This document shows, in pieces, positions 9,317-18,205 of a DNA stretch of 64,000 nt. Each line of letters begins with the position of its first letter. Positions within the stretch are counted from its first letter, which is position 1. Under the pieces are notes generated by a model. The model did not search any database and had not been told where the DNA came from. It saw only the letters and a program-made list of their open reading frames with translations. Where the stretch lies: positions 88,546 through 152,545 of the forward strand of contig NZ_JAXIVU010000005.1 of the NCBI RefSeq assembly GCF_034259425.1, in the 5' to 3' direction. The translations under genes were made by a program, and so were the position numbers. Origin of the DNA: Denitrificimonas halotolerans. Lineage in GTDB: Bacteria; Pseudomonadota; Gammaproteobacteria; Pseudomonadales; Pseudomonadaceae.

Positions 9317-10734
9317 GCCTATTTCATTTTGATCAATCGGTAATTATTTTGCTTGCGACGGTTGTTGTTTTAGCTGCTTTAGTTTTGTGGCAATGGATTT
9401 ATTCTCGCAAAACTCTGCGGCAGTTGCATGCGCAAGAGAAAGTCTTGCAGGGCGCGCGTGAGCAGTTGCATGAACAAGATATTGATTTGCAGGTATTAGG
9501 TAGTCAGCAAGATCAGCTTTATGCGCAATTACAGCGTTATGAGACAGAGCATCAAAGTATGAAGGCTGAATACCTGCAGTTACAAAATCAGCACCAACAA
9601 TTGCAGCAAGAACATGTATCGTTACGTAGTTTGAGTGCACAAAAGGAACAGCATCTGCTTGAGCAGCAGCAGCTGCTTAAAGAGAATCGTGAACAGCTTA
9701 AATTGGAGTTTGAACAATTGGCTGTACAGATTTTTGAAGCGCGTGGACAGGCTCTTACGCAAAGCAGCCAACAGTCTTTAGAAGCTATGTTACGACCTTT
9801 TCGTGAGCAAATAGATGGTTTTCGTCGTAAGGTTGAGGATATTCATCACAAGGATGCGCAGCAGCAAGCCGCTTTGCAGCAACAGTTATTGCACTTGAAA
9901 GAGCTGAATCAGCAAATGACCCAAGAAGCTCATGAGCTGAGTACCGCCTTGCGTGGTCAGAAAAAAACCCAAGGTAATTGGGGAGAGCTGGTTTTAGAAA
10001 ACGTACTGGAGCGTGCAGGTCTACAAGTGGGAGTTGATTTTGCGAGAGAGGTAAGTTTTACCACCAGTGCTGGGCGTCAGAGACCCGATGCTATTGTTTA
10101 TTTGCCGAAAAATAAACATTTAATTATTGATGCGAAGGTGTCGTTAAATGCTTATCTGCGCTATGTCAATGCAGAGGATGAGACGTTGCGACAGGAGGCT
10201 TTAAATGCACATATTGCTGCATTTTCGGCCAGAGTAAAAGAGTTGGCAGAGCGTGATTATGCTGCGCTGCCAGGTGTTAACGCACCAGATATGGTGGTGA
10301 TGTTTGTACCGATTGAATCGGCCTTTGCAGATGCAGTTCGAGCTGATGAAAGTATTTTATTGCGTGCCGTTGAACAGAATATTTTAATTGCGACACCGAG
10401 TACTTTACTAGCAAGTCTTACCATTATTCGTCAGTTATGGCGTTTTGAAGAGCAAAGTCGCAGTACAGCAGAGTTAGCTGATCGTGCCAGTAAAGTATAT
10501 GACAAGTTGCGTATCTTTCTAGGCAGTATGGATGGTATAGGTAGCAGTTTAGAGCGAGCTCAAGAGGCGTATCGTAAAGCCTGTGATCAACTGGTTAATG
10601 GGCGCGGGAATTTAGTGAAGCAGACCAGTGAGTTTAAACAGCTAGGGGTGGCGGTGAAGACCGAAATTGCTGAGCAGTGGCAAGAACGCGCGCGTCTTGA
10701 GTTGACGCGCGTGGACTCGGATGAGCAAAATTAA
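9304..10734 (+). CDS. rmuC: RmuC family DNA recombination protein
   Basis: A 476-residue protein with one N-terminal membrane segment (about residues 10-28), a long Gln/Glu-rich coiled coil (30-220) and the RmuC nuclease-like domain (about 220-430; GNWGELVLENVLERAGL, RPDAIVYLP, IIDAKVSLNAY, MFVPIESAFA). E. coli RmuC limits inversion at short inverted repeats; its biochemical role is uncertain. It overlaps the amidotransferase gene upstream and converges by 4 bp with the minus-strand DUF2489 gene. Confidence 0.93.
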   Translation: MYSLSLFHFDQSVIILLATVVVLAALVLWQWIYSRKTLRQLHAQEKVLQGAREQLHEQDIDLQVLGSQQDQLYAQLQRYETEHQSMKAEYLQLQNQHQQLQQEHVSLRSLSAQKEQHLLEQQQLLKENREQLKLEFEQLAVQIFEARGQALTQSSQQSLEAMLRPFREQIDGFRRKVEDIHHKDAQQQAALQQQLLHLKELNQQMTQEAHELSTALRGQKKTQGNWGELVLENVLERAGLQVGVDFAREVSFTTSAGRQRPDAIVYLPKNKHLIIDAKVSLNAYLRYVNAEDETLRQEALNAHIAAFSARVKELAERDYAALPGVNAPDMVVMFVPIESAFADAVRADESILLRAVEQNILIATPSTLLASLTIIRQLWRFEEQSRSTAELADRASKVYDKLRIFLGSMDGIGSSLERAQEAYRKACDQLVNGRGNLVKQTSEFKQLGVAVKTEIAEQWQERARLELTRVDSDEQN

Positions 10735-11171
10735 TTTTTTAGTTGATTGAGCAGTTGCTTGACGGCTTCGCTGGATGCTTTTTTGTGTTTTAATTCAAGC
10801 TCGCTGAGTAAGCGCTGATAAGGGAGCTTTTCTGCGTTGGTTAACGCCTTCCATGAATCATGGCTAGGAATGTGCTTCGTGGCTTCAAAAATGGTCTGCA
10901 GCACTTGGTTTTGTGGCTGCATGCCGAGCTCAGCATCATAGTGGTCTAAGATAACCTTAATGCGGATACAGCCTTCAGCCCAAGGCATTTGTTCAGTTAA
11001 GAAGCTGTTTGCCAAAATGATGAGGTCATTGCGTAAGTGGGATTTTTGTTTGGCAAGCTGTTGCTTGCGCTGCTTTTCCATATGCCAAACACGACGCCAC
11101 AATAGAATTGCATAAAGCGTTAAAGCAAGTATGCAAACAGCACCCAGTATGAGCCAGAAATTAGAAAGCAT
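10731..11171 (-). CDS. DUF2489 family membrane-anchored protein
   Basis: 146 residues with an N-terminal transmembrane helix (about residues 5-25, NFWLILGAVCILALTLYAILL) and a basic helical cytoplasmic part (LRNDLIILANSFLTEQMPWAEGC). The pattern fits DUF2489, a family without known function. The gene is first read from the minus strand here, and its stop overlaps the end of rmuC by 4 bp. The start ATG lies 7 bp from the stop of the upstream SEC-C gene, so the two are probably co-transcribed. Confidence 0.8.
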   Translation of the reverse strand: MLSNFWLILGAVCILALTLYAILLWRRVWHMEKQRKQQLAKQKSHLRNDLIILANSFLTEQMPWAEGCIRIKVILDHYDAELGMQPQNQVLQTIFEATKHIPSHDSWKALTNAEKLPYQRLLSELELKHKKASSEAVKQLLNQLKN

Positions 11172-11178
11172 CTAAACC

Positions 11179-11376
11179 TTAAGCTCCATGGCACTTTTTA
11201 AATTTTTTCTGGCTACCACAGGGGCAAGGATCGTTACGGCCAATATCTTTGAAAGGATTGCGTACGGGCTCGTGGTGAGCATGATTGCAGTGTGGGCCAT
11301 GGACGTGTAGTGCTTGTCCATGCTCATGATGTTCATGATGGCAGTCTGGGCCGTGAATGTGTTCTTTAGAAGTCAT
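11179..11376 (-). CDS. Small His-rich SEC-C motif protein
   Basis: 65 residues. The N-terminal two thirds consist of two imperfect His/Cys-rich repeats (HGPDCHHEHHEHG and HGPHCNHAHHEP) and the C-terminus is a SEC-C zinc-binding motif (NDPCPCGSQKKFKKCHG). SEC-C modules bind zinc, as at the SecA tail. The His-rich part could bind Zn, Ni or Cu; this is inference. It sits in a run of minus-strand genes, between the DUF2489 gene and the lipoprotein gene. Confidence 0.85.
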   Translation of the reverse strand: MTSKEHIHGPDCHHEHHEHGQALHVHGPHCNHAHHEPVRNPFKDIGRNDPCPCGSQKKFKKCHGA

Positions 11377-11381
11377 AACAG

Positions 11382-11879
11382 TTACTCGCGAATATAGTCG
11401 CCGGGAATGATATCACCATGGCGTACAACATTGATTTTATTACTGAATAATAGTCCGGTTTTTAAGTCAGCATGCAAGGCATAATGAATTGGTTTGTTTG
11501 GGTTTTCTAGCATGCGCACAATGACTTTTACATGCCGCCAAAGATTGGTATGCACTGGAACGGAAAAGTATTCATAACCATGTGCTGGAATAGTCAACCA
11601 CTGTCCATTATTACCTGTAGCAAAAGGCGTGTCATTGAGTAAAATTCGATATTGAATGCCGCGCATGGGGATGCTTTGAGCATTAGGGTTGTCAATTCGA
11701 AAGTGCAGCACAAATTGTTGCTCTAATAATTTGGCGTGAACCAATTCGACATCGACCAACTGCACGTCAGGTTCTTCAAATTTGCTGCCAACCCCGCTGG
11801 CGCAGCCACTGAGATAACCCAGTAGTGCAATACATGCTAAAAGTGCAGGTGTTCTTTTGATTATGCTCAAAAAGCTCAT
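11382..11879 (-). CDS. LEA type 2 family lipoprotein
   Basis: 165 residues with a lipoprotein signal: basic start MSFLSIIKRT, a hydrophobic core and the lipobox LSGC (Cys 26). The mature part resembles the LEA14/WHy beta-sandwich (VQLVDVELVHAKLLEQQF, HFRIDNPNAQSIPMRGIQY). It is probably an envelope-attached protein of unknown role. The start was chosen at the ATG with GGAG 7 nt upstream; the frame is open further upstream but that part overlaps ychJ and looks non-coding. The stop lies 5 bp from the His-rich SEC-C gene. Confidence 0.85.
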   Translation of the reverse strand: MSFLSIIKRTPALLACIALLGYLSGCASGVGSKFEEPDVQLVDVELVHAKLLEQQFVLHFRIDNPNAQSIPMRGIQYRILLNDTPFATGNNGQWLTIPAHGYEYFSVPVHTNLWRHVKVIVRMLENPNKPIHYALHADLKTGLLFSNKINVVRHGDIIPGDYIRE

Positions 11880-11964
11880 GCATTCACTCCAAAATCCAGC
11901 GGACAGTGTATCAAGCAAGCTCACAAAATTGTAATAACACTTGGTATCTTTACCGATCTTACGT

Positions 11965-12435
11965 CTATAAATAGGGAGCGCAACATTTTTTAAATTTACG
12001 TGTGCTGCCGCAGGGGCAGGGTGCGTTGCGCTCGGCGCGTAATGGTATATTTGGGTCGTAAAAGTACCATTGCTCAGCAGGCTTAATAAAAAGCGAATTC
12101 TCATGGTGCTGATGTGTTCCGAGCTCATCCTGCCAGTGTGCAATGAATTTAACCCAAGCATGTCGCTGGTCTGCTTCCAATGCTTCACTCAGAACCTCTA
12201 AGCCAAGCCATTGGCTGTTATTGCTCCATTGAGTAATGGCTTTGAGGTCAAGCGCACTGTGTTGAGTTGGTAGCGTAGTGAGTTGGATAAAGTGAATATC
12301 ACCTTTAACAAAGGCGCTGTAGCGTGCGCGCATTAAAGTTTGCGGTGTGCTGGCTAGCTGTCCTGTATGGTAGCGACCGCAGCAGTCTTGGTATGTGCGA
12401 GTTGGGGTGCATGGGCACGTAAAAATAGCAGTCAT
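11965..12435 (-). CDS. ychJ: YchJ family SEC-C protein (UPF0225)
   Basis: 156 residues with two Cys-rich metal-binding motifs flanking a small NTF2-like domain: CPCTPTRTYQDCCGRYH at the N-terminus and APCPCGSTRKFKKCC at the C-terminus, with the family motif LMRARYSAFVKGD between them. Function unknown. The start is set at the ATG just before the first Cys motif, as in the family; the frame is open another 41 codons upstream but crosses the dinG promoter region. It is divergent from dinG, with 94 bp between the two starts. Confidence 0.88.
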   Translation of the reverse strand: MTAIFTCPCTPTRTYQDCCGRYHTGQLASTPQTLMRARYSAFVKGDIHFIQLTTLPTQHSALDLKAITQWSNNSQWLGLEVLSEALEADQRHAWVKFIAHWQDELGTHQHHENSLFIKPAEQWYFYDPNIPLRAERNAPCPCGSTRKFKKCCAPYL

Positions 12436-12493
12436 AAATAATCCGTAGAGCAGAAAGCGTTTAAGCAGGCTATTATACGTTTGAAAAGAGGTA

Positions 12494-12509
12494 CTGAACA
12501 AACGTACAG
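12494..12509 (+). promoter_or_regulatory. Candidate LexA (SOS) box upstream of dinG
   Basis: CTGAACAAACGTACAG has the invariant CTG-N10-CAG architecture of gammaproteobacterial LexA boxes. It lies 20 bp before the dinG ATG and just downstream of a TATTAT -10 candidate (12471-12476). The middle of the box is less AT-rich than consensus. Confidence 0.6.
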
Positions 12510-12529
12510 TTTTAGAAAGTGGATGCAGA

Positions 12530-14674
12530 ATGCTCAGCGATGAAATAAAAAACACCATTCAAAGCGCTTATACACGCTTTTTAGATAGCAAAGGCCTTAA
12601 AGCCCGTTACGGCCAGCGACTGATGATTGCTGAGGTGGCAAAAACTTTAGGCACCATTGCCGTTGATGAAGAAGGTAAGCGCTCTGGTGATCCTGCCGTG
12701 CTTGCAATTGAAGCCGGTACAGGTACAGGAAAAACTGTGGCTTATAGTTTAGCCGCGATTCCAATCGCTAAGGCAGCAGGTAAGCGCTTAGTGGTTGCAA
12801 CGGCAACTGTGGCTTTGCAAGAACAGATTGTTGATAAAGATTTGCCAGATATTATTAAAAATAGCGGGCTTCATTTCAGCTATGCCTTAGCCAAAGGGCG
12901 TGGGCGTTATTTGTGTTTATCTAAACTGGATGTTTTATCTCAGCAAGGCCAAGCGAATCAAGCCACTGCAGAGCTTTTTGCTGATGAGGGTTTTCAGATT
13001 GATGTAGATGCTGAAAGTGAAAAGCTCTTTAGTGAGATGATTGAAAAGTTGGCTGGTAACCGTTGGGATGGTGATCGTGATAGCTGGCCGCAAGTAATTG
13101 AGGATGCTACTTGGTCTCGTGTGACCACTGATCATACACAATGCACCGGTCGACACTGTATGAATTTTCAACAGTGTTCCTTCTATAAGGCTCGTGAAAG
13201 TATGGCCAAGGTGGATGTGATTGTGACCAATCACGATATGGTTTTGGCTGATCTGGCCCTAGGGGGAGGGGCTGTTTTACCGGACCCACGGGAAACGATT
13301 TATATTTTTGATGAAGGTCACCATCTTCCTGATAAGGCTATCAATCATTTTGCTCATTTTACTCGTTTGCGATCAACGGCAGATTGGTTGGGGCAAGTAG
13401 ATAAAAATTTAACGCGTTTGTTGGCACAAAATCCATTACCAGGTGACTTTGCTCGACTGCTAGAGCCTGTGCCTGAGTTGGCAAGAAGTTTACGTACGCA
13501 AATGCAGTTTATGTTTACTTTGTGTGAGCAGTTGGCTGAGTTTCGTCCAAATTCGGATCCGGATAGTTATGAAAAACCGCGTTACCGCTTTATTGGCGGG
13601 GTGGTTCCTGATCAATTAAGTGAACTTGGGCTAGAGTTGAAAAAAGAATTTATCAAACTGGCTGATGTTTTTACTCGAGTGACTGATCTATTAAAAAAAG
13701 CTATGGATGATGAGCCGAGTTTGGGAGTGCCCAGTCAACAAGCAGAAGAGTGGTACCCCTTGTTTGGAAGCTTATTAGCTCGAGCAGATAATAACCAAGA
13801 ATTGTGGACTGCTTTTACCGCTGAGGATCCAGTAGAAAGCCCACCGATGGCGCGTTGGTTATCCTTGGCAGATGCTGCGGGAGCTTTTGATATAGAGGTT
13901 AATGCGAGTCCTATTTTGGCAGCAGAAACCTTACGTCGTCATTTATGGAGCGTTGCTCACGGTGCTTTGGTGACTTCAGCGACTTTAACGGCGTTAGGTA
14001 AATTTGATCGTTTTAATATGCGTGCTGGGTTACCCTTTGAGTCAAAGAAAGCTGTAGTGCCGAGTCCTTTTAAATATGCGGAGTCAGGTGTGTTGAAGGT
14101 GCCGGATTTACGTGCAGATCCGCGTGACTCTGAAGCACATACACAGGCAATTGTGCGTGAGTTGCCGCATATTTTAGACGGTGCGCAAGGTGGGTTGGTG
14201 TTGTTTTCCTCTCGTCGTCAAATGCAAGATGTGTTTTCTGGGGTTGATCGGGATTGGCGTAAACGGGTTTTGATCCAAGGTGGTTTATCTCGCCAGGAGA
14301 CTTTGGCAAAACATAAGACACAAATTGACAAGGGAGAAGTCAGTGTTTTGTTTGGCTTGGCCAGTTTTGCAGAGGGGATCGACTTGCCGGGAGCTTATTG
14401 TCAGCATGTGGTTATTGCTAAGATTCCTTTTGCAGTGCCTGATGACCCTGTGGAGGCGGCATTATCTGAGTGGATTGAAGCGCGTGGTGGTAATCCTTTT
14501 ATGGAGATTGCAGTGCCTGATGCGTCGTTACGTTTGATTCAAGCTTGTGGTCGTTTATTGCGAAGTGAGAAAGATACTGGCTGTATTACTTTGTTGGATC
14601 GGCGTTTAGTAACTCAGCGTTATGGTAAAGCCATCTTGAATTCATTACCGCCGTTTAGGCGTGAAATTGAATAA
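12530..14674 (+). CDS. dinG: ATP-dependent DNA helicase DinG
   Basis: An XPD-like 5'-3' superfamily 2 helicase with an iron-sulfur cluster that resolves R-loops, D-loops and forks. The 714 residues show Walker A AGTGTGKTVAYS (near 63), four cluster cysteines (one in GRYLCLSK, then CTGRHC and QQC), a DEGHH Walker B variant (IYIFDEGHHLPD) and the C-terminal motif LIQACGRLLRSEKDTG. The LexA-like box upstream agrees with the damage-inducible behaviour known for E. coli dinG. Divergent from ychJ. Confidence 0.95.
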   Translation: MLSDEIKNTIQSAYTRFLDSKGLKARYGQRLMIAEVAKTLGTIAVDEEGKRSGDPAVLAIEAGTGTGKTVAYSLAAIPIAKAAGKRLVVATATVALQEQIVDKDLPDIIKNSGLHFSYALAKGRGRYLCLSKLDVLSQQGQANQATAELFADEGFQIDVDAESEKLFSEMIEKLAGNRWDGDRDSWPQVIEDATWSRVTTDHTQCTGRHCMNFQQCSFYKARESMAKVDVIVTNHDMVLADLALGGGAVLPDPRETIYIFDEGHHLPDKAINHFAHFTRLRSTADWLGQVDKNLTRLLAQNPLPGDFARLLEPVPELARSLRTQMQFMFTLCEQLAEFRPNSDPDSYEKPRYRFIGGVVPDQLSELGLELKKEFIKLADVFTRVTDLLKKAMDDEPSLGVPSQQAEEWYPLFGSLLARADNNQELWTAFTAEDPVESPPMARWLSLADAAGAFDIEVNASPILAAETLRRHLWSVAHGALVTSATLTALGKFDRFNMRAGLPFESKKAVVPSPFKYAESGVLKVPDLRADPRDSEAHTQAIVRELPHILDGAQGGLVLFSSRRQMQDVFSGVDRDWRKRVLIQGGLSRQETLAKHKTQIDKGEVSVLFGLASFAEGIDLPGAYCQHVVIAKIPFAVPDDPVEAALSEWIEARGGNPFMEIAVPDASLRLIQACGRLLRSEKDTGCITLLDRRLVTQRYGKAILNSLPPFRREIE

Positions 14675-14693
14675 GTGATTGATTGAGGGTTGT

Positions 14694-15839
14694 ATGCATA
14701 TTGACGGTGTCAGTGACAGTGCATTTTCCGATGCGCTTGATGTATTCAGTCAAATACTTGAGCATCCCGAGCAGCGCGGTGCAGCTTTGTGTGTACAGGT
14801 TGCTGGGGAAACAGTAATTGATGTTTGGGGTGGTGTGACTGATCGGCAGGGGGAGCAGCTTTGGCAGCGTGATACGCTGATTAATATTTTTTCCAGTGGC
14901 AAGCCGATTGCTGCAGTGGTTTTATTGCAAATGGTTGCTGAAGGGCGCTTAAGTTTGGACACACCTTTAGTGGAGTACTGGCCCGAATTTGCTTTACATG
15001 GCAAGCATCGAATTACTTTGCGTCATGTCTTGAGTCATCAGGCAGGATTGCCGGCAATTGCCGAGCAGCAGCCTGCAGAAGCACTTTACGATTGGGCGCA
15101 TATGGTGAAAGCTGTAGTGGAAACTCCGCCTTGGTGGGAGCCTGGTAGTGCGCACGGTTATGCTCCTATGACCTATGGCTGGATTGTTGGTGAATTGATA
15201 CGACGAGTTGATGGTTGTGAGCCTGGGGAGGCCATTGCACGACGCATCGCTAGACCTTTCCAGTTGGATCTGCATGTAGGGCTTGATGAGCATGCACTGT
15301 CACGAGTTGGAGATGTGATGCGGATGAAAGGAGTGTTGGCTGATGATGCTTCTTTGCGTTTAATGAAGGTGATGGGTGGTCAGCCGCAAGGTATGACGGC
15401 TAAAGCCTTTTCTAATCCACCTTCTATGATGACCAGTACTAATAAGTTGGAATGGCGTGTGATGCAGCAACCAGCTGCTAATGCGCACGGTACTGCACGA
15501 GGCTTGGCTGGGTTTTATACAGCTTTATTGCAAGATCAACTTTTGGAGAGCGATATGTTGGCGGCGATGGTGCAAGAGCACAGTCGTGGTCAAGACCTTA
15601 CATTGCATACATCAACCCGTTTTGGATTAGGCTGCATGTTGGAGCAGGCTGATCAGTTGCCAGCCAGTTATGCGCTAGGACAGCATTGCTTTGGACATCC
15701 GGGAGCCGGCGGCACTCTCGGTTGTGCAGATATTGAGCGTGAACTGAGTGTGGCTTTTATTACTAATAGTCTTGGGGCGAGTGTTTTGATGGATCCACGT
15801 GCGCAGAGGATCAATGCAATGCTGAAGAAGTGTGTGTAG
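14694..15839 (+). CDS. Serine beta-lactamase-fold hydrolase / esterase (class C-like, EstB type)
   Basis: 381 residues of the beta-lactamase/transpeptidase-like family. The SxxK nucleophile motif is in NIFSSGKPIAAV; a Tyr motif occurs in YAPMTYGWIVGELIRR; a HPGAGGT motif near the C-terminus takes the place of KTG. There is no signal peptide, which favours a cytoplasmic esterase over a periplasmic beta-lactamase. The ATG at 14694 with GAGGG 4 nt upstream is preferred to the in-frame TTG at 14679. It follows dinG by 19 bp and converges with folD. Confidence 0.85.
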   Translation: MHIDGVSDSAFSDALDVFSQILEHPEQRGAALCVQVAGETVIDVWGGVTDRQGEQLWQRDTLINIFSSGKPIAAVVLLQMVAEGRLSLDTPLVEYWPEFALHGKHRITLRHVLSHQAGLPAIAEQQPAEALYDWAHMVKAVVETPPWWEPGSAHGYAPMTYGWIVGELIRRVDGCEPGEAIARRIARPFQLDLHVGLDEHALSRVGDVMRMKGVLADDASLRLMKVMGGQPQGMTAKAFSNPPSMMTSTNKLEWRVMQQPAANAHGTARGLAGFYTALLQDQLLESDMLAAMVQEHSRGQDLTLHTSTRFGLGCMLEQADQLPASYALGQHCFGHPGAGGTLGCADIERELSVAFITNSLGASVLMDPRAQRINAMLKKCV

Positions 15840-15847
15840 TTGAGGGC

Positions 15848-15879
15848 GATCTACCACGGTAAAGTAACAGTGGTAGATC
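15848..15879. terminator. Inverted repeat between convergent genes
   Basis: A perfect 10-bp stem GATCTACCAC / GTGGTAGATC with a 12-base loop lies between the hydrolase gene and folD. No T-run follows on either strand, so termination is only likely by position. Confidence 0.45.
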
Positions 15880-15896
15880 AGTTTGAAAGGGGGAGC

Positions 15897-16754
15897 TTAT
15901 TTTTTTTCAGATTGCTCGCAGGCTTGCAAAGTGTTTTCTAGTAAGCCTGCGCGCGTCATTGGGCCAACACCTCCAGGAACAGGTGTGATCCATGCAGCGC
16001 GTTCAACAGCCGCAGCAAAACCAACATCTCCAACAAGCTTGCCATCAGCCTGACGGTTAATTCCAACGTCAATCACAATAGCGCCAGGTTTTATCCATTC
16101 ACCTTTGACTAGGTCGGGAATGCCTACTGCCACAACAACTAAATCTGCTCGGCGCACATGGCTTTCTAAGTCTTTAGTAAAACGGTGGGTAATGGTTGTG
16201 GTGCAGCCTGCTAAGAGCAATTCAAGAGCCATTGGGCGGCCTACAATATTGGATGCGCCAACAATGACTGCATCTAAACCGTGTAAGTCTACGCCTGTAT
16301 GCTTTAGCAGCGTCATAATGCCTTTAGGTGTACAGGAGCGTAGTAAAGGCATGCGCTGGGCTAAGCGGCCCACATTGTAAGGATGGAAGCCATCGACATC
16401 TTTAAAGGGGCTGATGCGTTCTAATAGAAGCGATGAATCTAAATGCGCAGGTAAGGGCAGTTGGACCAAAATGCCATCAATACTGTCATCAGTATTGAGC
16501 TGGTCTATAAGGGCCAGTAACTCTTCTTGTGTAGTGCTTGCCGGAAGGTCGTAAGCTTGTGACTGAAAACCAACTTGTTCGCAATCTTTACGCTTGTGTG
16601 CAACGTAAACCTCAGAAGCGGGGTCATTGCCGACTAGAATTACCGCTAAGCCGGGTGCGCGTAAACCATGGTTAAGACGATCCTGTACTTTTTGGGCGAT
16701 ATTTTGACGAATATCTGCGGCGATCTGTTTGCCGTCAATCAATTGTGCAGTCAT
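15897..16754 (-). CDS. folD: Bifunctional methylene-THF dehydrogenase / methenyl-THF cyclohydrolase
   Basis: Interconverts 5,10-methylene-, methenyl- and 10-formyl-tetrahydrofolate with NADP. The 285 residues include the catalytic-Lys region YVAHKRKDCEQVG, QLPLPAHLD, the nucleotide-binding VIVGASNIVGRP and PVPGGVGPMTRAGLLENT. The start at MTAQLIDGK matches the family, though no clear Shine-Dalgarno precedes it; in-frame ATGs 15 and 69 bp upstream exist. It is divergent from the tRNA-Arg/His/Leu cluster, an arrangement I recall from Pseudomonas. Confidence 0.95.
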   Translation of the reverse strand: MTAQLIDGKQIAADIRQNIAQKVQDRLNHGLRAPGLAVILVGNDPASEVYVAHKRKDCEQVGFQSQAYDLPASTTQEELLALIDQLNTDDSIDGILVQLPLPAHLDSSLLLERISPFKDVDGFHPYNVGRLAQRMPLLRSCTPKGIMTLLKHTGVDLHGLDAVIVGASNIVGRPMALELLLAGCTTTITHRFTKDLESHVRRADLVVVAVGIPDLVKGEWIKPGAIVIDVGINRQADGKLVGDVGFAAAVERAAWITPVPGGVGPMTRAGLLENTLQACEQSEKK

Positions 16755-16883
16755 GAGGTAGGAGGCCATACTAGTGTAAGTAAATGATTCCGCTATTCTC
16801 TCATGACCGGCCGCATCGGGCAAAGATGAGTGCTATGTTTTTAGCCTAAAACAATTACTTGTTAAATCTTTTTAAAATAAGGC

Positions 16884-16912
16884 TTGACGTAAGTGAATCT
16901 GCTCCGTAATAT
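16884..16912 (+). promoter_or_regulatory. Promoter of the tRNA-Arg/His/Leu operon
   Basis: TTGACG (16884-16889), a 17-bp spacer and TAATAT (16907-16912), about 112 bp upstream of tRNA-Arg. A GC-rich stretch (CGCCCCGC) follows the -10, as in stringently controlled stable-RNA promoters. Confidence 0.8.
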
Positions 16913-17023
16913 ACGCCCCGCTTACCCAGTAAAGCCTGAAGCTGGATACGAAAGCTGATCAAGTAATATTGGACAGCAATCGCGCCTTAAGTCAGTTACT
17001 TCTGTATGTTGTAATGACGCTAA

Positions 17024-17100
17024 GCGCCCGTAGCTCAGTCGGATAGAGCACCCGCCTTCTAAGCGGGTGGTCGCAGGTTCGAATCCTGCCGGGCGCGCCA
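17024..17100 (+). tRNA. tRNA-Arg (TCT)
   Basis: 77-nt cloverleaf: acceptor stem GCGCCCG / CGGGCGC, anticodon stem CCCGC / GCGGG around loop CTTCTAA (anticodon TCT), T-loop GGTTCGAATCC, encoded CCA. First of three tRNAs in one transcript. Confidence 0.96.
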
Positions 17101-17145
17101 CTTGAGTGGTAAGGGGAAGCATGTTAAAGTAGTAAGCTGTAATAT

Positions 17146-17222
17146 GGTGGGCGTAGCTCAGTTGGTAGAGCACAGGATTGTGACTCCTGTTGTCGTGGGT
17201 TCGATCCCCATCGTCCACCCCA
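17146..17222 (+). tRNA. tRNA-His (GTG)
   Basis: Cloverleaf with acceptor GTGGGCG / CGTCCAC plus the extra G(-1) opposite C73 that marks tRNA-His. Anticodon stem CAGGA / TCCTG around TTGTGAC (anticodon GTG). CCA encoded. Confidence 0.96.
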
Positions 17223-17265
17223 TATTTAAACATATGTGCTGTCTTAGCAATATGTTGTGCTAAAT

Positions 17266-17350
17266 GCGGACGTGGTGGAATTGGTAGACACACCAGATTT
17301 AGGTTCTGGCGCCGCGAGGTGTGAGAGTTCGAGTCTCTCTGTCCGCACCA
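17266..17350 (+). tRNA. tRNA-Leu (TAG)
   Basis: 85-nt class II tRNA with a long variable arm. Acceptor GCGGACG / TGTCCGC (one G-T pair), anticodon stem CCAGA / TCTGG around TTTAGGT (anticodon TAG), CCA encoded. Confidence 0.95.
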
Positions 17351-17378
17351 TCTAATGGCTATTAAAGCCTAGAGTAAA

Positions 17379-17403
17379 AGAGCCCCTTAAATGGGGCTTT
17401 TTT
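17379..17403 (+). terminator. Terminator of the tRNA operon
   Basis: Stem AGCCCC / GGGGCT with loop TTAAAT followed by T6, 30 bp after tRNA-Leu. Confidence 0.88.
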
Positions 17404-17606
17404 ATGCCTATTTTTTGCCTTTCCCGTCCTTAATAAGAATGCATGCCGTCAGAGTGGCTAAGCTCGGGCGTGTATGCATCGATGGTTCTAGTTGGTGGTT
17501 TTGTTGCGATTAATTTATTTTTATGACTCTTAGTCAGCGGTTGTATGTTGTTGAAAGCCTAAACTACTTTTAGATATTACTGTGCTTTTTAGATCTGTTT
17601 AGTGAG

Positions 17607-18014
17607 ATGAGTATGCTGCTAGCGGAGCATTATTTGCTGATAAAATATATTCATATGAGCTTGGCGGTATTCAGTGGTTGTTTATTTGTCGTGCGCGGTT
17701 CTTGGGTGTTGTTGGGCGGTACGAAGGTTGATTGGTGTAAAACGATTGATCGGTTAAGTTATGGTGTGGATAGCTGCTTGTTGCTGGCAGCGATCTTATT
17801 ATTGTTGATTTTAAACTACACGCCTTTGTCCGAGGCGTGGCTGCAGGCAAAATTGCTGCTGCTTGCTTTGTATATAATGTTTGGTGTGTTGGCTTTTCGT
17901 GACACGCTTTGTTTGGTTTTGCGTTGGCTAGCTTATAGTGCGGCAATTATGTGTTTTTTTATAATGTACTACTCTGCGCGCCTCCATCAGCCTTTTGCTG
18001 GGCTGTTGGGTTGA
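17607..18014 (+). CDS. SirB2-like integral membrane protein
   Basis: 135 residues with four predicted membrane helices. The opening YLLIKYIHMSLAVFSGCLFVVRG is characteristic of the SirB/SirB2 family, named after a Salmonella invasion-gene regulator but of unknown biochemical role. The start is uncertain between ATGs at 17607 and 17613. It stands alone after the tRNA operon terminator and precedes the ccm operon by about 190 bp. Confidence 0.8.
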   Translation: MSMLLAEHYLLIKYIHMSLAVFSGCLFVVRGSWVLLGGTKVDWCKTIDRLSYGVDSCLLLAAILLLLILNYTPLSEAWLQAKLLLLALYIMFGVLAFRDTLCLVLRWLAYSAAIMCFFIMYYSARLHQPFAGLLG

Positions 18015-18205
18015 TGGTTCATTACTAAAGACGCGTGCTTTTAGCGCGAGACTTTCCATAGGGGGGTACGATACGAGCCGCGTTAGTAATTAAATGGCAG
18101 CAGCGCTTATGTTTCAGCTGTGTATAATTGCGACTCATTAAAGTGTCAGTAGGGTGGTGTGCTGCTCTATGAAAATACTTGAATTTTTCTCAAGGCGAAT
18201 TGTTT

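Noticed and set aside
16922..17293. 123-codon minus-strand frame across the tRNA cluster (DGDRTHDNRSHNPVLYQ)
   Set aside because: It is the antisense of tRNA-Arg and tRNA-His, a well-known source of spurious proteins.
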